A stretch of DNA of 64,000 nt from CAWJMN01 sp963844055. Its GTDB lineage: Bacteria > Planctomycetota > Planctomycetia > Pirellulales > Pirellulaceae. The stretch's first letter is position 1. Each line of letters opens with the position of its first letter. The stretch lies in assembly GCA_963844055.1 (NCBI GenBank), contig CAWJMN010000001.1:2232001-2296000 (forward strand), given 5' to 3'. Below the pieces are notes generated by a model. That model was not told where the DNA came from and ran no database searches. It worked only from the letters and a program-made list of their open reading frames with translations. A program made the position numbers and the translations under genes. Positions 45,195 to 54,583 of the stretch are shown here, piece by piece.

Positions 45195-46904
45195 ATGAAA
45201 ACGCCAAAGCCAGCCGACACGCAACTCACGCCCGATTCGTCGCGTGCGCCGGCCGTGTTTGAGGTGGCTTGGCTATTGCTGCTGTTTTTCCTGTTTGCTG
45301 GCTCTCCGCCACCCGATGCCGGAGAATCCTGCTATTTGCAAAAGGCCAAGCATTTTTGGGATCCTACTTGGTGTGGGCGAGACCTATTTTTGGCCTCGGC
45401 AGATGCACACGCCGTTTTATATATGGCGACGGGCTGGCTGACGAAATATTTCTCCTTAGAGACGACGGCCTGGATTTGCAGGGTTCCCATCTGGCTGTTT
45501 ATGGCCTATGGGTGGCAAAAGCTACAGCAGGCTGTCGTGCCGGGAAAGTTTTTGGCGCTGCTATCAGGCGGTTTGTTTTTGGTGCTGAGCCGTTGGTTTC
45601 CAATGGCCCGAGAAGTAGCGGTCTGCGGCGTTGAATCGAAGGCCATCGCCTTTGGATGCGTCTTTTTTATTGTAGCCTGCATGGCGCACCGTCGCTGGAA
45701 TCAGGCCTGGATTTGGGTGGGGATCGCTTCGGGGTTCCATGTGGTCGTTGGGGCCTGGGCCGCGATCATCACGCTCGGCGTATGGATGGCTTCCGCAGAA
45801 CAGCGTCCTCCTTTCGCCAAAATGCTGGGCGGGATTTTGGGTGGCGGACTAATTTCGCTGGTGGGGTTGGTGCCTGCGCTGCTGCTGCGTCGTGGCGCTG
45901 ATGCGGCAACGATTGCCGAAGCCGACCGCGTCTATGTCTACGAACGCTTGCGGCATCACCTTGTTTTCCATTCGTTTGAGCATTTGGCCATTGGTGCCAA
46001 TCCGCTGATCGAGCGATTCGCACTGCTGAGCCTTGTCTGTTTGGTTTTGGCTTGGGCGACTTGGGGAAATGTATCGCTACGATTTGCGCAGCGTTTTGCA
46101 TTCGGAGCGCTGGGTATCAGCCTTGTCGGGATTTTGATCGATCAATCCCTGGTATATCGGCTGGATATTGCGGCCCCGATTCTGCGGCTGTACTGGTATC
46201 GCATGAGCGATGTTTGTGTACCGATGGCGGTTTCCTTGAGTGTGGTGGCTGGGCTACAAAGCCTTCAAAGTTCACGCCCCGCGATTGCCAGTTGGGGATG
46301 GATCGCAGCGATCCTTGTGGCGCTTGTGGGCGTACTAGAAGTCCCTGCTGCCCGGCAACGACGACGCATTCCGGATGCAATCCTGCAACCTCGTCCAACG
46401 GAGGATAGTCGCAAATCGCCTTGGTTTGCTGCGGCTCCCGAGAAGTTGTCACCCGTTTCGGCCGAGATGGAAGCAAAATCGGCCCGCAAAAACGTGACGG
46501 TTGAAGAATACTTTGTCCAGTGGAAGGCGATGTGCTACTGGGTAAAAGAGCATTCGCCTCGAGACGCCTTGTTTCTAACGCCTAGAACGCAGCAGACGTT
46601 TAAGTGGTATGCCGAGCGCGCGGAAGTAGCGACTTGGAAAGACATACCTCAAGATGCTCGTTCTATTGTGGAATGGTATCAGCGTCTGGAGACCATCTTT
46701 CCTGCAGAGCCCCCTGTGCAAGATTTGATCGACCACAGTGACAAGGAATTGATTCGCCTAGCTCACCTCTACAAGGCAGAATTTGTTGTGCTCGATCTTT
46801 CGCGCCGGCCAAGGCCTGTCACGCTGAGGCGTGTTTATCCAGAATGGGGCATGGAACCCGGGATTTTCGCCGTCTATCGTGTGCCACCCAAGCAGGGCAA
46901 GTGA
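45195..46904 (+). CDS. Large multi-pass membrane protein (DUF6798-like), function unknown
   Basis: A 569-residue protein with about eight to ten transmembrane helices between residues 20 and 400 ('VAWLLLLFFLFAGSPPPD', 'GGLFLVLSRWFPMAREVAVC', 'ALGISLVGILIDQSLVY'). A soluble C-terminal domain of about 170 residues follows ('MCYWVKEHSPRDALFLTPR', 'LAHLYKAEFVVLDLSRR'). The layout resembles planctomycete DUF6798 proteins and glycosyltransferase-like membrane proteins of the GT-C kind. No function is assigned. The ATG at 45195 begins just before the first helix; the earlier ORF start (45033) overlaps the prpB gene. The NUDIX gene starts 27 bases after the stop. Confidence 0.75.
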   Translation: MKTPKPADTQLTPDSSRAPAVFEVAWLLLLFFLFAGSPPPDAGESCYLQKAKHFWDPTWCGRDLFLASADAHAVLYMATGWLTKYFSLETTAWICRVPIWLFMAYGWQKLQQAVVPGKFLALLSGGLFLVLSRWFPMAREVAVCGVESKAIAFGCVFFIVACMAHRRWNQAWIWVGIASGFHVVVGAWAAIITLGVWMASAEQRPPFAKMLGGILGGGLISLVGLVPALLLRRGADAATIAEADRVYVYERLRHHLVFHSFEHLAIGANPLIERFALLSLVCLVLAWATWGNVSLRFAQRFAFGALGISLVGILIDQSLVYRLDIAAPILRLYWYRMSDVCVPMAVSLSVVAGLQSLQSSRPAIASWGWIAAILVALVGVLEVPAARQRRRIPDAILQPRPTEDSRKSPWFAAAPEKLSPVSAEMEAKSARKNVTVEEYFVQWKAMCYWVKEHSPRDALFLTPRTQQTFKWYAERAEVATWKDIPQDARSIVEWYQRLETIFPAEPPVQDLIDHSDKELIRLAHLYKAEFVVLDLSRRPRPVTLRRVYPEWGMEPGIFAVYRVPPKQGK

Positions 46905-46931
46905 TTGCATCCAAAAGAATCGGGGCAGGGG

Positions 46932-47600
46932 ATGGATACCAAACTCAAACAGCTCCAACTAGCGCTTCAGCCCGAGCTTGCATCAGCCGCGCGCTATCGA
47001 GGGGAAATTCATCGGCTCTGGGCCCCCGAACTGTCCTACGGGCGTCATGCTAGTCGAGTGAAGGGGACCGCGCGGAATGCCGCCGTACTTGCAGTCCTTT
47101 ATCCGGCAGGCGAAGGGGAGAAGGATTGCCTGAAATGGTACGTCCCGGCAATCATGCGACCTGCCCATATGGGAACGCACGCCGGCCAGGTAGCACTGCC
47201 TGGCGGAGTTCAGGAAGAAGGAGAGTCGCTGGTGGATTGCGCTTTGCGCGAATACTCCGAAGAGCTGGGGGGTGGGATTTGGCCGGAGGTCGACATTGTT
47301 GGCCCATTGCCGACCATCTTTGTGTTCAGCAGCAACTTTGTGATTACCCCCATCGTCGCGCTAGCTAAGCAGCGGCCTACCTTTGTGCCAAGTCTTGACG
47401 AAGTCGATCAGGTGCTGGAGGTGCCAGTCACCCTGCCGTTGCAAACCGTCGCCAAGGGAACGCTTCTGCTGGAGCGACGTGGCCTGACGTTTTCTGCCCC
47501 TAGTTTTCTGACGGAGGGGATTCACATTTGGGGGGCGACTTGCCTGATCTTGGCCGAACTGGCGGCATGTATGGACCGCGCTAAACCTAGGCTGGGATAG
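46932..47600 (+). CDS. NUDIX hydrolase, CoA-pyrophosphatase type
   Basis: A 222-residue protein with a NUDIX box 'GGVQEEGESLVDCALREYSEELGG' from about residue 96 and, before it, 'MRPAHMGTHAGQVALPGG', a form of the LLxxRSxxLRxHxGQVAFPGG signature of CoA diphosphatases. These cleave CoA or acyl-CoA to phosphopantetheine and 3',5'-ADP. The start is ATG 46932 after GGGGCAGGGG. It contains an intact GCTAGC at 47360-47365. Probably co-transcribed with the preceding membrane protein. Confidence 0.88.
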   Translation: MDTKLKQLQLALQPELASAARYRGEIHRLWAPELSYGRHASRVKGTARNAAVLAVLYPAGEGEKDCLKWYVPAIMRPAHMGTHAGQVALPGGVQEEGESLVDCALREYSEELGGGIWPEVDIVGPLPTIFVFSSNFVITPIVALAKQRPTFVPSLDEVDQVLEVPVTLPLQTVAKGTLLLERRGLTFSAPSFLTEGIHIWGATCLILAELAACMDRAKPRLG

Positions 47601-47946
47601 CGAGGCCTTGTTTTCCCAAGCGTGGCGGTTTTCGCGCCGGCACGTGCGGATGGTGGCAAAATTTGTGGGCTTGGCCAGCAAAAATCCGCGTAAGTGAAGT
47701 CTACGGCCCGCTTTACTACCCAATAGTCAGTTTTCCGGTGCGAGTTTATATTGTTGACGGCGATTTTTTGCGCGAACCTCGCTCCATTTTGTGGGCACTT
47801 GCTTCTAAAGGTGGAGCCCGCAATCGACTGGGTTCAAATAGGGCGCAGATGCCGCAGACAGCATTCGGCTGGTAGAGACCGGCAGAGTGATTTTGGTGGG
47901 ATGAACAACGGGAGGGTACCGCGAAAAGCGGTTTACCAATTTCAAG
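47601..47946 (+). other. Intergenic stretch before argC
   Basis: About 345 bases. A short hairpin (ACCGC / GCGGT near 47918-47932) lies just before argC. I see no arginine-repressor box that I can call and no gene. Confidence 0.4.
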
Positions 47947-48964
47947 ATGAAGACAGTTTCGGTGGGCATTCTCGGGGCAACGGGTTACACGGCGCTTTGA
48001 GCTGATCAAGATTCTGCTGCGTCATCCCGGCGCGAAAATCACCGTGGTTACGAGCCGCCAAGAGGGGCGTCCACAGATCTCATCGATTCACCCGTCGCTT
48101 ACGGGGCGGCTAGACCTCTGCCTGGAAGACTTTTCGCCGGCATCGGTTGCCAAAACGTGTGAGTGTGTTTTTAGCTGCTTGCCTCATGCAGCGTCGGCCG
48201 AATCGGCCAAGCAATTGCTTGCAGCGGGTGCCCGGGTAATCGACTTCAGCGCCGACTATCGCCTGGATGACGCCGTTTCGTACAAGGCTTGGTACGATCA
48301 TGACCATCCCGATGCAGAGCGTCTCGGGAAGACGCCCTACGGTCTTCCGGAACTGTTTCGCGATCAAATTCCCAAAGCCGATCTAATTGCCAATCCAGGG
48401 TGTTACCCCACATCGGCGATTTTGCCGCTGGCGCCGTTTCTGAAGCAGGGCTGGATCTCGGCCGACGAGATCATCGTGGATTCGAAGAGCGGCGTCTCAG
48501 GTGCCGGACGCACGCCAAAGATGGGAACGCTCTTTCCCGAGTGTAATGAGAGCATCTCTGCTTATGGAGTTGGTAAGCATCGCCACATGCCCGAGATCGA
48601 GCAGATCCTCGGTCGTGCGAGTGGCCAAAAGGTGAATGTCATCTTCACGCCGCATCTGGTTCCTATGGACCGGGGAATTTTGAGCGTTTGCTACGCAAAG
48701 CCAACTCGCTCCTTTACCGAAGCAGAGGCGATGGCGCTGCTGCGAGAGTTCTATAAGGGGGAGCCGTTTGTGCGAGTGGTGAACCATCTGCCCGTCACGA
48801 AGGACACTGCCCATACGAACTTTGTCGATATCACCGTTCGGATGGTGAAGGGACGCCTGCTGCTAATTAGCGCTGAGGATAATCTGATCAAGGGAGCCAG
48901 TGGAGCTGCCGTGCAGAACTTCAATTTGATGTACGGTTTCCCCGAGACCACGGCGCTACTTTAG
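47947..48964 (+). CDS. argC: N-acetyl-gamma-glutamyl-phosphate reductase, frameshifted near 47996
   Basis: Third step of arginine synthesis: NADPH reduction of N-acetylglutamyl phosphate. The start 'MKTVSVGILGATGYTAL' (ATG 47947) is the family's NADP-binding motif, then TGA at 47998-48000. From 48001 the protein continues in the +1 frame as 'ELIKILLRHPGAKITVVTSR'. The catalytic cysteine is in 'DLIANPGCYPTSAIL', followed by 'VDSKSGVSGAGR' and 'HRHMPEIEQIL'. Removing one T from the run at 47996-47998 (CTTGAG) restores a normal protein of about 338 residues. The site is not GCTNAGC, unlike most other breaks here. argJ follows by 39 bases. Confidence 0.93.
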
Positions 48965-49003
48965 GATCAAGACCAAGCTTAGGAAGAGCAAGAGAGTCGC
49001 TAC

Positions 49004-50212
49004 ATGTCAAAACTACCTGCATCTGGAATTGTGGTTCCCAAGGGGTTTTTGTTGTCAGGAGTGGCGTGCGGGATCAAACGCGCTCATCGCGAGGAGTTTT
49101 CGCTGATTCACTGCCCCAAGGGAGCAGTGACGGCGGGTGTCTATACGCAAAACCTCGTGTTTGCTGCGCCCGTGGCGCTCGACCGCGAACGAACTCCTTC
49201 GGCAGACATTCGCGTGGTTGCCGTCAATTCGGGAAATGCCAACGCCTGTACCGGCGAACGAGGGATGGCCGACGCACGCGAGATGGCTCGACTCTCCGCA
49301 GAGGCGTGCGGTGAGCCGGCTGAAAAGGCCTTGGTGATGTCGACCGGTGTCATTGGGGTCTTTCTGCCGATGGACAAGATTGCCATCGGAGCTAAGCTGG
49401 CGGCCGAAAAGCTTGCCAGTGATGAAGCCTCGTTCACGGCAGCAGCGATTGGCATTACGACGACGGATGTGGCTCATAAGGTGACGGGCCGTACCTTACA
49501 GCTAGATGGCCAGACGATAAATATGGCTGGCATGGCCAAGGGGGCCGGCATGATTGGCCCACAAATGGCCACGATGCTGGGGGTCATTTTGACCGATGCT
49601 CGCCTGACCGTTAGCGACGCACAGCGAGTGCTCAAAAATGTTGTGGATGAAAGCTTCAACTGTATTAGCGTAGAAGGCCACATGAGCACCAATGATACGG
49701 TGCTGCTGATGGCTAGTGGTGAAGCGAGTGCCAAGCCTCTATCGGGAGAGGCACTAGCAACGTTTGAAAAGGCGCTGCTTGAAACCTGTATTCACTTAGC
49801 AAAGCAAATCCCGGACGATGGCGAAGGGGCAACTCACCTGATCTGTTTAGAGGTGAAGGGGGCGAAGACGAAGTCCTCTGCGCGACAGATTGCCCAGGCA
49901 GTGGCCAACAGCGCCTTGGTGAAGACGGCCGTGGCGGGAGGAGATCCAAACTGGGGTCGGATTGTGTCGGCAGCAGGCTATGCCGGCGTTTCTTTTGACG
50001 CCTCGGGAGTCGATCTGACCGTGAATGGCTTTTCGCTTTATGAAAAGGGAGCCCCGGTTGCCTTTGATGCCAAAGAGGTGTCGGCGTCCATTAAGGGGAA
50101 TCGCGAGACGAATATCGTGCTAACCCTGCGCGAAGGTGCAGAGTCGATACGTTTTTGGTCGAGCGATTTGACGTGCGACTATGTCCGTTTTAATGCGGAC
50201 TACACAACTTAG
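49004..50212 (+). CDS. argJ: Glutamate N-acetyltransferase / amino-acid acetyltransferase
   Basis: Bifunctional enzyme that recycles acetyl from N-acetylornithine to glutamate in arginine synthesis. The 402-residue protein has the self-cleavage and nucleophile site at the Thr of 'GPQMATMLGVILTDA', plus 'VVAVNSGNANACTGERG', 'STGVIGVFLPMDKI' and 'GGDPNWGRIVSAAGYAG'. The processed alpha and beta chains would be about 190 and 210 residues. It lies downstream of argC in an arg operon. Confidence 0.95.
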   Translation: MSKLPASGIVVPKGFLLSGVACGIKRAHREEFSLIHCPKGAVTAGVYTQNLVFAAPVALDRERTPSADIRVVAVNSGNANACTGERGMADAREMARLSAEACGEPAEKALVMSTGVIGVFLPMDKIAIGAKLAAEKLASDEASFTAAAIGITTTDVAHKVTGRTLQLDGQTINMAGMAKGAGMIGPQMATMLGVILTDARLTVSDAQRVLKNVVDESFNCISVEGHMSTNDTVLLMASGEASAKPLSGEALATFEKALLETCIHLAKQIPDDGEGATHLICLEVKGAKTKSSARQIAQAVANSALVKTAVAGGDPNWGRIVSAAGYAGVSFDASGVDLTVNGFSLYEKGAPVAFDAKEVSASIKGNRETNIVLTLREGAESIRFWSSDLTCDYVRFNADYTT

Positions 50213-50287
50213 TCCGAAGGATCGCCGAGCTATTGACGATTCTTGCAAGTAAGGGCCGAGATTCAGAAGACCTGCAAGGGGTGGTGA

Positions 50288-51100
50288 ATGTCCTGGGTGC
50301 TTTTGTCGACGGCTGTTGCTTCTGAAGAAGGCATTTTCTCGATGGTCATTGCCTTGGTGGCACTGACCGCGATGGAGATAGTTCTGGGGATAGACAACAT
50401 TGTGTTTATCTCGGTCGTGACCGCGAGGTTGCCGATCGAGCAACAAGAATCCGCACGGCGTATCGGCCTTTTGGCTGCCATGATATCTCGGGTGGTGCTG
50501 TTGTTGGCCATCACGTGGATCATGAAGTTGACGTTCCCGATTTTTTCTCTGTCTGACCTCGGGCTATTTGGTGAATGGCTCAAGTCGGACCACCACGTCA
50601 ATGAAGTGACGTGGAAAGACCTGATCATGTTGTGCGGCGGTCTGTTTTTGATTCGCAGCAGCGTGCAAGAGATTCACGCGAAGGTCTCCGGCGAACATCA
50701 TGAGGCGCAAGTGAAGGGAGAGAAGGCTTCCTTTTCGAGTGTTATCTGGCAAATTGCCTTGCTCGACATCATTTTCTCATTAGATAGCGTTATTACTGCC
50801 GTCGGCATGGCGCGTAACATTTGGGTGATGGTAGCCGCCGTCATTTGTGCCGTAGGAGCGATGATGGCCTTCTCGGGAAGCGTGGCACGCTTTGTCGAGA
50901 ATAACCCTACCGTCAAGATCTTGGCGTTGTCGTTTTTGTTGATGATTGGCGTAATGTTGGTCGCAGAGGGATTGGGACGCGAGATTCCCAAGGGCTATAT
51001 CTATTTTGCGATGGGCTTTTCATTGGCCGTTGAAGTGCTTAACCTTCGTGCCCGTGATCGTCGCGTATCCAGTGCGGATGATTCATCATCGCATTCGTGA
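50288..51100 (+). CDS. TerC-family integral membrane protein
   Basis: A 270-residue protein with about seven transmembrane helices and the TerC signatures 'ALTAMEIVLGIDNIVFISVV' (with acidic residues in helix 1) and 'ALLDIIFSLDSVITAVGMA'. The family includes tellurite-resistance TerC and manganese exporters (Alx/MeeY type), and the acidic residues in the helices probably bind metal. The C-terminus ('RDRRVSSADDSSSHS') is cytoplasmic. Monocistronic or weakly linked to the methyltransferase 57 bases on. Confidence 0.92.
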   Translation: MSWVLLSTAVASEEGIFSMVIALVALTAMEIVLGIDNIVFISVVTARLPIEQQESARRIGLLAAMISRVVLLLAITWIMKLTFPIFSLSDLGLFGEWLKSDHHVNEVTWKDLIMLCGGLFLIRSSVQEIHAKVSGEHHEAQVKGEKASFSSVIWQIALLDIIFSLDSVITAVGMARNIWVMVAAVICAVGAMMAFSGSVARFVENNPTVKILALSFLLMIGVMLVAEGLGREIPKGYIYFAMGFSLAVEVLNLRARDRRVSSADDSSSHS

Positions 51101-51157
51101 TTTCCTGCGATAACGCTGTTCTACCTTGGTTGGATTCTGGAAAGTCATGGGGTTGTG

Positions 51158-52207
51158 ATGAGTGTTTCGTTGCCTGCTTTGGCCAAGCCTTCTCAAGATG
51201 CTACCCCGATCTTTGAACTGTTCCGTGGAGTCTATGCGACTCAGCTTTTGACCGCGGCCGTCGCTCACTTTGGCATTCTGGAAAGGCTGGCGGTCGGGCC
51301 TAAGTCTGCCGCCGTACTGCAAGCTGAAATTGGCCTTGAACGCCGGCCATTCGTAGTGCTTACAACGGCGCTGGCTGCAATGCAGCTACTTCAAAAAAAG
51401 GGTGAGGCTTGGGAGCTTACGTCACTATCGCGTGAACATCTGTTAGCGGCGGCACCGTTTGCAGTGACGGGCTATGTGGGGCTTGCCGCTCAGGCACCCG
51501 AAGTGGTGGAAATGGTTGCAAGACTGCGAACCAACAAGCCGGCCGGTGCCGGTGACGAAGAGGGGGCGGCCTTCATTTTTGGCGAGGGAATTGAATCGGC
51601 GATGGAGCGGGATGCCTCCGCGCGATGGCTCACACTGGCCTTGGCAGGGCGTGCCAAGAATGTCGCTCCGTACTTGGCCGAGGTGGTGGATCTATCGCAA
51701 GCAACGCGCCTGGTGGATATCGGGGGTGGGACAGGGATCTACGCCATTGCCTGTTTGCGGCGGTTTCCCACGTTAACGGCGACTGTATTTGATTCGCCAG
51801 AGGTGCTTAAGGTCGCACGAGAGATGGCCGCAGAGTACGGCGTTTTGGATCGCATGGAATTTGTGGCTGGCGATATGTTTGCTGACGCGTTGCCCGAGGG
51901 GGATGTGATGCTGCTGTCCAATATTTTGCATGACTGGGATGAGCCAGAGTGTGAGGCACTAATTGGCAAGGTCAGCCAGGCATTGCCGACGGGTGGGCGA
52001 CTGCTGATTCATGATGTGTTTCTAAATGACGATCTTCAGGGGCCGCTTCCGATTAGCCTTTACTCTGCGGCGCTGTTTACGTTGACGCAGGGGCGGGCGT
52101 ATAGCCAAATGGAGTATCGGGGCTGGCTAACTGCGGCCGGATTGCCAAGCAAAGCCGCAGTGGCCACTCACATCCATTGTGGCGTGATCGAAGCGACTAA
52201 GCCCTAG
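51158..52207 (+). CDS. SAM-dependent O-methyltransferase (hydroxyneurosporene/plant OMT type)
   Basis: A 349-residue protein with an N-terminal winged-helix dimerisation domain ('FELFRGVYATQLLTAAVAHF', 'LTSLSREHLLAAAPF') and a Rossmann methyltransferase domain: 'LVDIGGGTGIYAIACLRRFP', 'FVAGDMFADALPEGDVMLLS', and the catalytic-base region 'ILHDWDEPECEALIG'. The substrate is unknown; such enzymes methylate carotenoid, quinone or phenolic hydroxyls. ATG 51158 is preferred over the overlapping GTG at 51155. Confidence 0.88.
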   Translation: MSVSLPALAKPSQDATPIFELFRGVYATQLLTAAVAHFGILERLAVGPKSAAVLQAEIGLERRPFVVLTTALAAMQLLQKKGEAWELTSLSREHLLAAAPFAVTGYVGLAAQAPEVVEMVARLRTNKPAGAGDEEGAAFIFGEGIESAMERDASARWLTLALAGRAKNVAPYLAEVVDLSQATRLVDIGGGTGIYAIACLRRFPTLTATVFDSPEVLKVAREMAAEYGVLDRMEFVAGDMFADALPEGDVMLLSNILHDWDEPECEALIGKVSQALPTGGRLLIHDVFLNDDLQGPLPISLYSAALFTLTQGRAYSQMEYRGWLTAAGLPSKAAVATHIHCGVIEATKP

Positions 52208-52221
52208 GCCGATGCCGGGCG

Positions 52222-52227
52222 TATAAT
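52222..52227 (+). promoter_or_regulatory. Candidate -10 box for surE
   Basis: A perfect TATAAT lies 61 bases before the surE ATG. No clear -35 box is seen, and the candidate is just after the methyltransferase stop. Confidence 0.3.
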
Positions 52228-52288
52228 GCCATGTTGCGAGGATATCGCTGATACCTAACGGCGCAGTGGATAAAATTGGACGCTAGTC

Positions 52289-52915
52289 ATGCACTTTTTG
52301 ATTACGAATGACGACGGCATTGGTGAGCCTGGATTGGCTGCGCTTGCACAAATTGCAAGCCAGTGGGGCCGTGTGACGGTGGTTGCCCCAGAGCGGTGCT
52401 GGTCGGGGTGTGGGCATCAAACGACCACCGGACGGCCGATTCGAACGCAATCGGTACAAACGGGCTGGATTTCGTGCGATGGAGCGCCAGCGGATTGTGT
52501 ACGGCTGGGGCTGACAACGATTTGCCCCGATGTCGACTGGGTGCTAAGTGGCATTAACCCAGGAGGCAATTTAGGAGTCGACATGGTGATGTCGGGGACG
52601 GTGGCTGCCGCCCGTGAAGCTATGTACCTTGGAAAACGTGCGATTGCGTTTTCGCAGTATCGATTAAGTCGCAACGCGTGCGACTGGGCACGATCTACGG
52701 AGTATGCAGAGCGAGTCCTTCGACAGATTTTAGATCAAGCAGACCAACGACGAGGCTACTGGAACGTCAATTTTCCAGACGGTATCTCTGTTGTGCCGGA
52801 AGTCATAACGACAAAGCCGGACCCCAACCCACTATTGGTTGGCTTTGAGGAGACCGAAAACGGATTCCTCTATCGTGCTCAGCTATCACCAGCGGCCGCG
52901 CAATCCAGGCAGTGA
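52289..52915 (+). CDS. surE: 5'/3'-nucleotidase SurE
   Basis: Metal-dependent nucleoside monophosphatase. The 208-residue protein has the metal aspartates D8-D9 in 'LITNDDGIGEPG', the serine ligand in 'VVAPERCWSGCGHQTT' and the asparagine in 'LSGINPGGNLGVDMVMSGT'. It is 40-50 residues shorter than E. coli SurE at the C-terminus, where the dimerising arm lies, but the active site is complete. The canonical RSGAS is changed to WSGCG. Confidence 0.92.
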   Translation: MHFLITNDDGIGEPGLAALAQIASQWGRVTVVAPERCWSGCGHQTTTGRPIRTQSVQTGWISCDGAPADCVRLGLTTICPDVDWVLSGINPGGNLGVDMVMSGTVAAAREAMYLGKRAIAFSQYRLSRNACDWARSTEYAERVLRQILDQADQRRGYWNVNFPDGISVVPEVITTKPDPNPLLVGFEETENGFLYRAQLSPAAAQSRQ

Positions 52916-53014
52916 TGTCGATGTCTGCTTTGGTGGCAACATCTCGCTCACGTTTGTGGATGATGCATAGCGATGTGGTTGCGAAACGACCAAGCAGGTT
53001 GAGTGATGCTCAAC

Positions 53015-53260
53015 CTATTTGGCGATGCGTGGAACCAATCCTGTGCAGTTGCGGCGTGGCTTGGCATTTAGCCCCGACAAACGCTGCGAAGCTTCTGGGG
53101 TTTGTACCTGAGGAGCTTCGAGTTCACCACGAACGATGCGGACATCTTGCGGTGCTTCAACTGCTAGCGTGACGCGATTCCCTGAAACGCGGCTCACAAC
53201 GACCGTGATGTTGTTGTTGATGACGAGCTTTTCGCCCACTTTTCGGCTTAGAACGAGCAT
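53015..53260 (-). CDS. csrA: Carbon storage regulator CsrA, with extended C-terminus
   Basis: RNA-binding translational regulator that binds GGA motifs near ribosome sites. The first 50 residues are canonical ('MLVLSRKVGEKLVINNNITV', 'VSRVSGNRVTLAVEAP', 'VRIVRGEL'). Residues 52-81 are an unusual basic tail ('SGLNAKPRRNCTGLVPRIAK'), against the usual total of 60-70. ATG 53260 follows a perfect GGAGG; the ORF's TTG at 53266 is not the start. Single gene. Confidence 0.94.
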   Translation of the reverse strand: MLVLSRKVGEKLVINNNITVVVSRVSGNRVTLAVEAPQDVRIVRGELEAPQVQTPEASQRLSGLNAKPRRNCTGLVPRIAK

Positions 53261-53687
53261 TTTCAATCCTCCGTGAAAAAAGTGTTACTTGCAGACTCCG
53301 GGTTTCTGCATTTCAGCCACTGCACAAAAGACGACTAGGTGGCCAAATGGTTCGCGGTTTTTCAAAAAAACTGGGTCGGCAACCATAATTCGTTCAAGTG
53401 CTGCAACCTTTAGGCCAACTTGTAGAAATTGTGCGTATATTCCGCTAAATTGCAGCGTACAAGGCTTCTGGCGTCGTAGTTGCTAAGCTAGCAAGCCGGT
53501 TTTGAGTGTTGATTTGATGCTAGCGTGCGTTGTAGTGTCGAAATTTGAAACAGGCGACTGTCTTACAGTGAGACATGCGTCTCAGGTGGAGACGCAGTGG
53601 TAGTGTGCGAGGTGTGTCACTATTGTTGTGCGTTTTGACGTGAGCGCGCTTAGTGCACATGAAGCTGTTAGCGAAAGGTTGGACGCC
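53261..53687. other. Intergenic region between csrA and the small TPR gene
   Basis: About 425 bases with no gene recognised. It holds two intact GCTAGC sites (53487-53492, 53519-53524) and a perfect 8-bp hairpin, TGCGTCTC / GAGACGCA at 53576-53583 and 53589-53596. Confidence 0.45.
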
Positions 53688-54433
53688 GTGGTGAAGTTCG
53701 TTTTGGCTTGGGTGATGCTAGCGATTGTTTTGGCGACTGGTTTGGTGCAAGGTGAGGAGTCGCTGCAAACGCTCGAACGGAAGGCGGCCACGCTCACGCA
53801 GCAAGGCAAGTATGCCGAGGCGAGCAAGTTGCTGTCGGAAATCCTCACACGAGATGCGGACTATGCGTCGGCATACTACTGGCGCAGGCGCACAAGTTTT
53901 GCCTAGGAGAGGTGAAGGAGTCCCTCGAGGATTTTGATAAGTACGTTACCCTGCAACCTAAGGCTGAATCACGACAATGGGAGCGTGGGATTGCTTGCTA
54001 CTATGTGGGAGAGTTTGAGCGAGGAGCCAAGCAGTTTGAGATCTATCAGACTTACCACGATCAAGACGTAGAGAACTCGGTTTGGCGATACTTGTGTGTG
54101 GCGAAGGCAAAAGACGTAGAAGCGGCCCGCAAGAACCTTCTGCCAATCACGGCGGACCCTAGAATCCCGATGATGCAGATCTATGCCATGTATCAAGGGA
54201 CCGGAAGTCCTGAGAAGGTGATGGCGGCGGTCAAAGAAGGAAAGCCAAGTCCCGAGGAGCTAAACCTGCGCGAGTTTTATGCCAACCTTTACATCGGACT
54301 GTGGCATGAAGCGGCGGGGCGGTCGGAAGATGCGAAAAAGTACATTTTAGAGTCGGAAAAGCACAAGATTGGCCATTACATGTGGGATGTGGCCCATATC
54401 CATGCAGATCGTTTGCGTATGGCCAAGCCGTAG
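53688..54433 (+). CDS. Exported TPR protein, frameshifted near 53886-53896
   Basis: Two open segments of one protein. The first has a signal peptide ('FVLAWVMLAIVLATGLVQGEE') and a TPR helix pair ('KYAEASKLLSEILTRDADYASAYYW'), then hits TAG at 53904-53906. The second, in the -1 frame, resumes as 'QAHKFCLGEVKESLEDFDKYV', the next TPR, and goes on to 'LYIGLWHEAAGRSEDAKKYI'. One missing base in the tactggcg/cagg region would restore the frame and give about 248 residues. The start is uncertain (GTG at 53688 or 53691). It contains an intact GCTAGC at 53717. Function unknown. Confidence 0.7.
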
Positions 54434-54583
54434 ACGTTTACTGCTAGAAAAAGTTCAGTCGGCCGAAGCCTCCTTCACCCATTCTTTACACAACTATGTA
54501 ACAATGGTCGTGCATCGCGGACGTTTTTAGCGTCTGCTCATTCAGACGCAGTAGGTAGGTAGCACGGGGCAGGGCAGGCTTGC

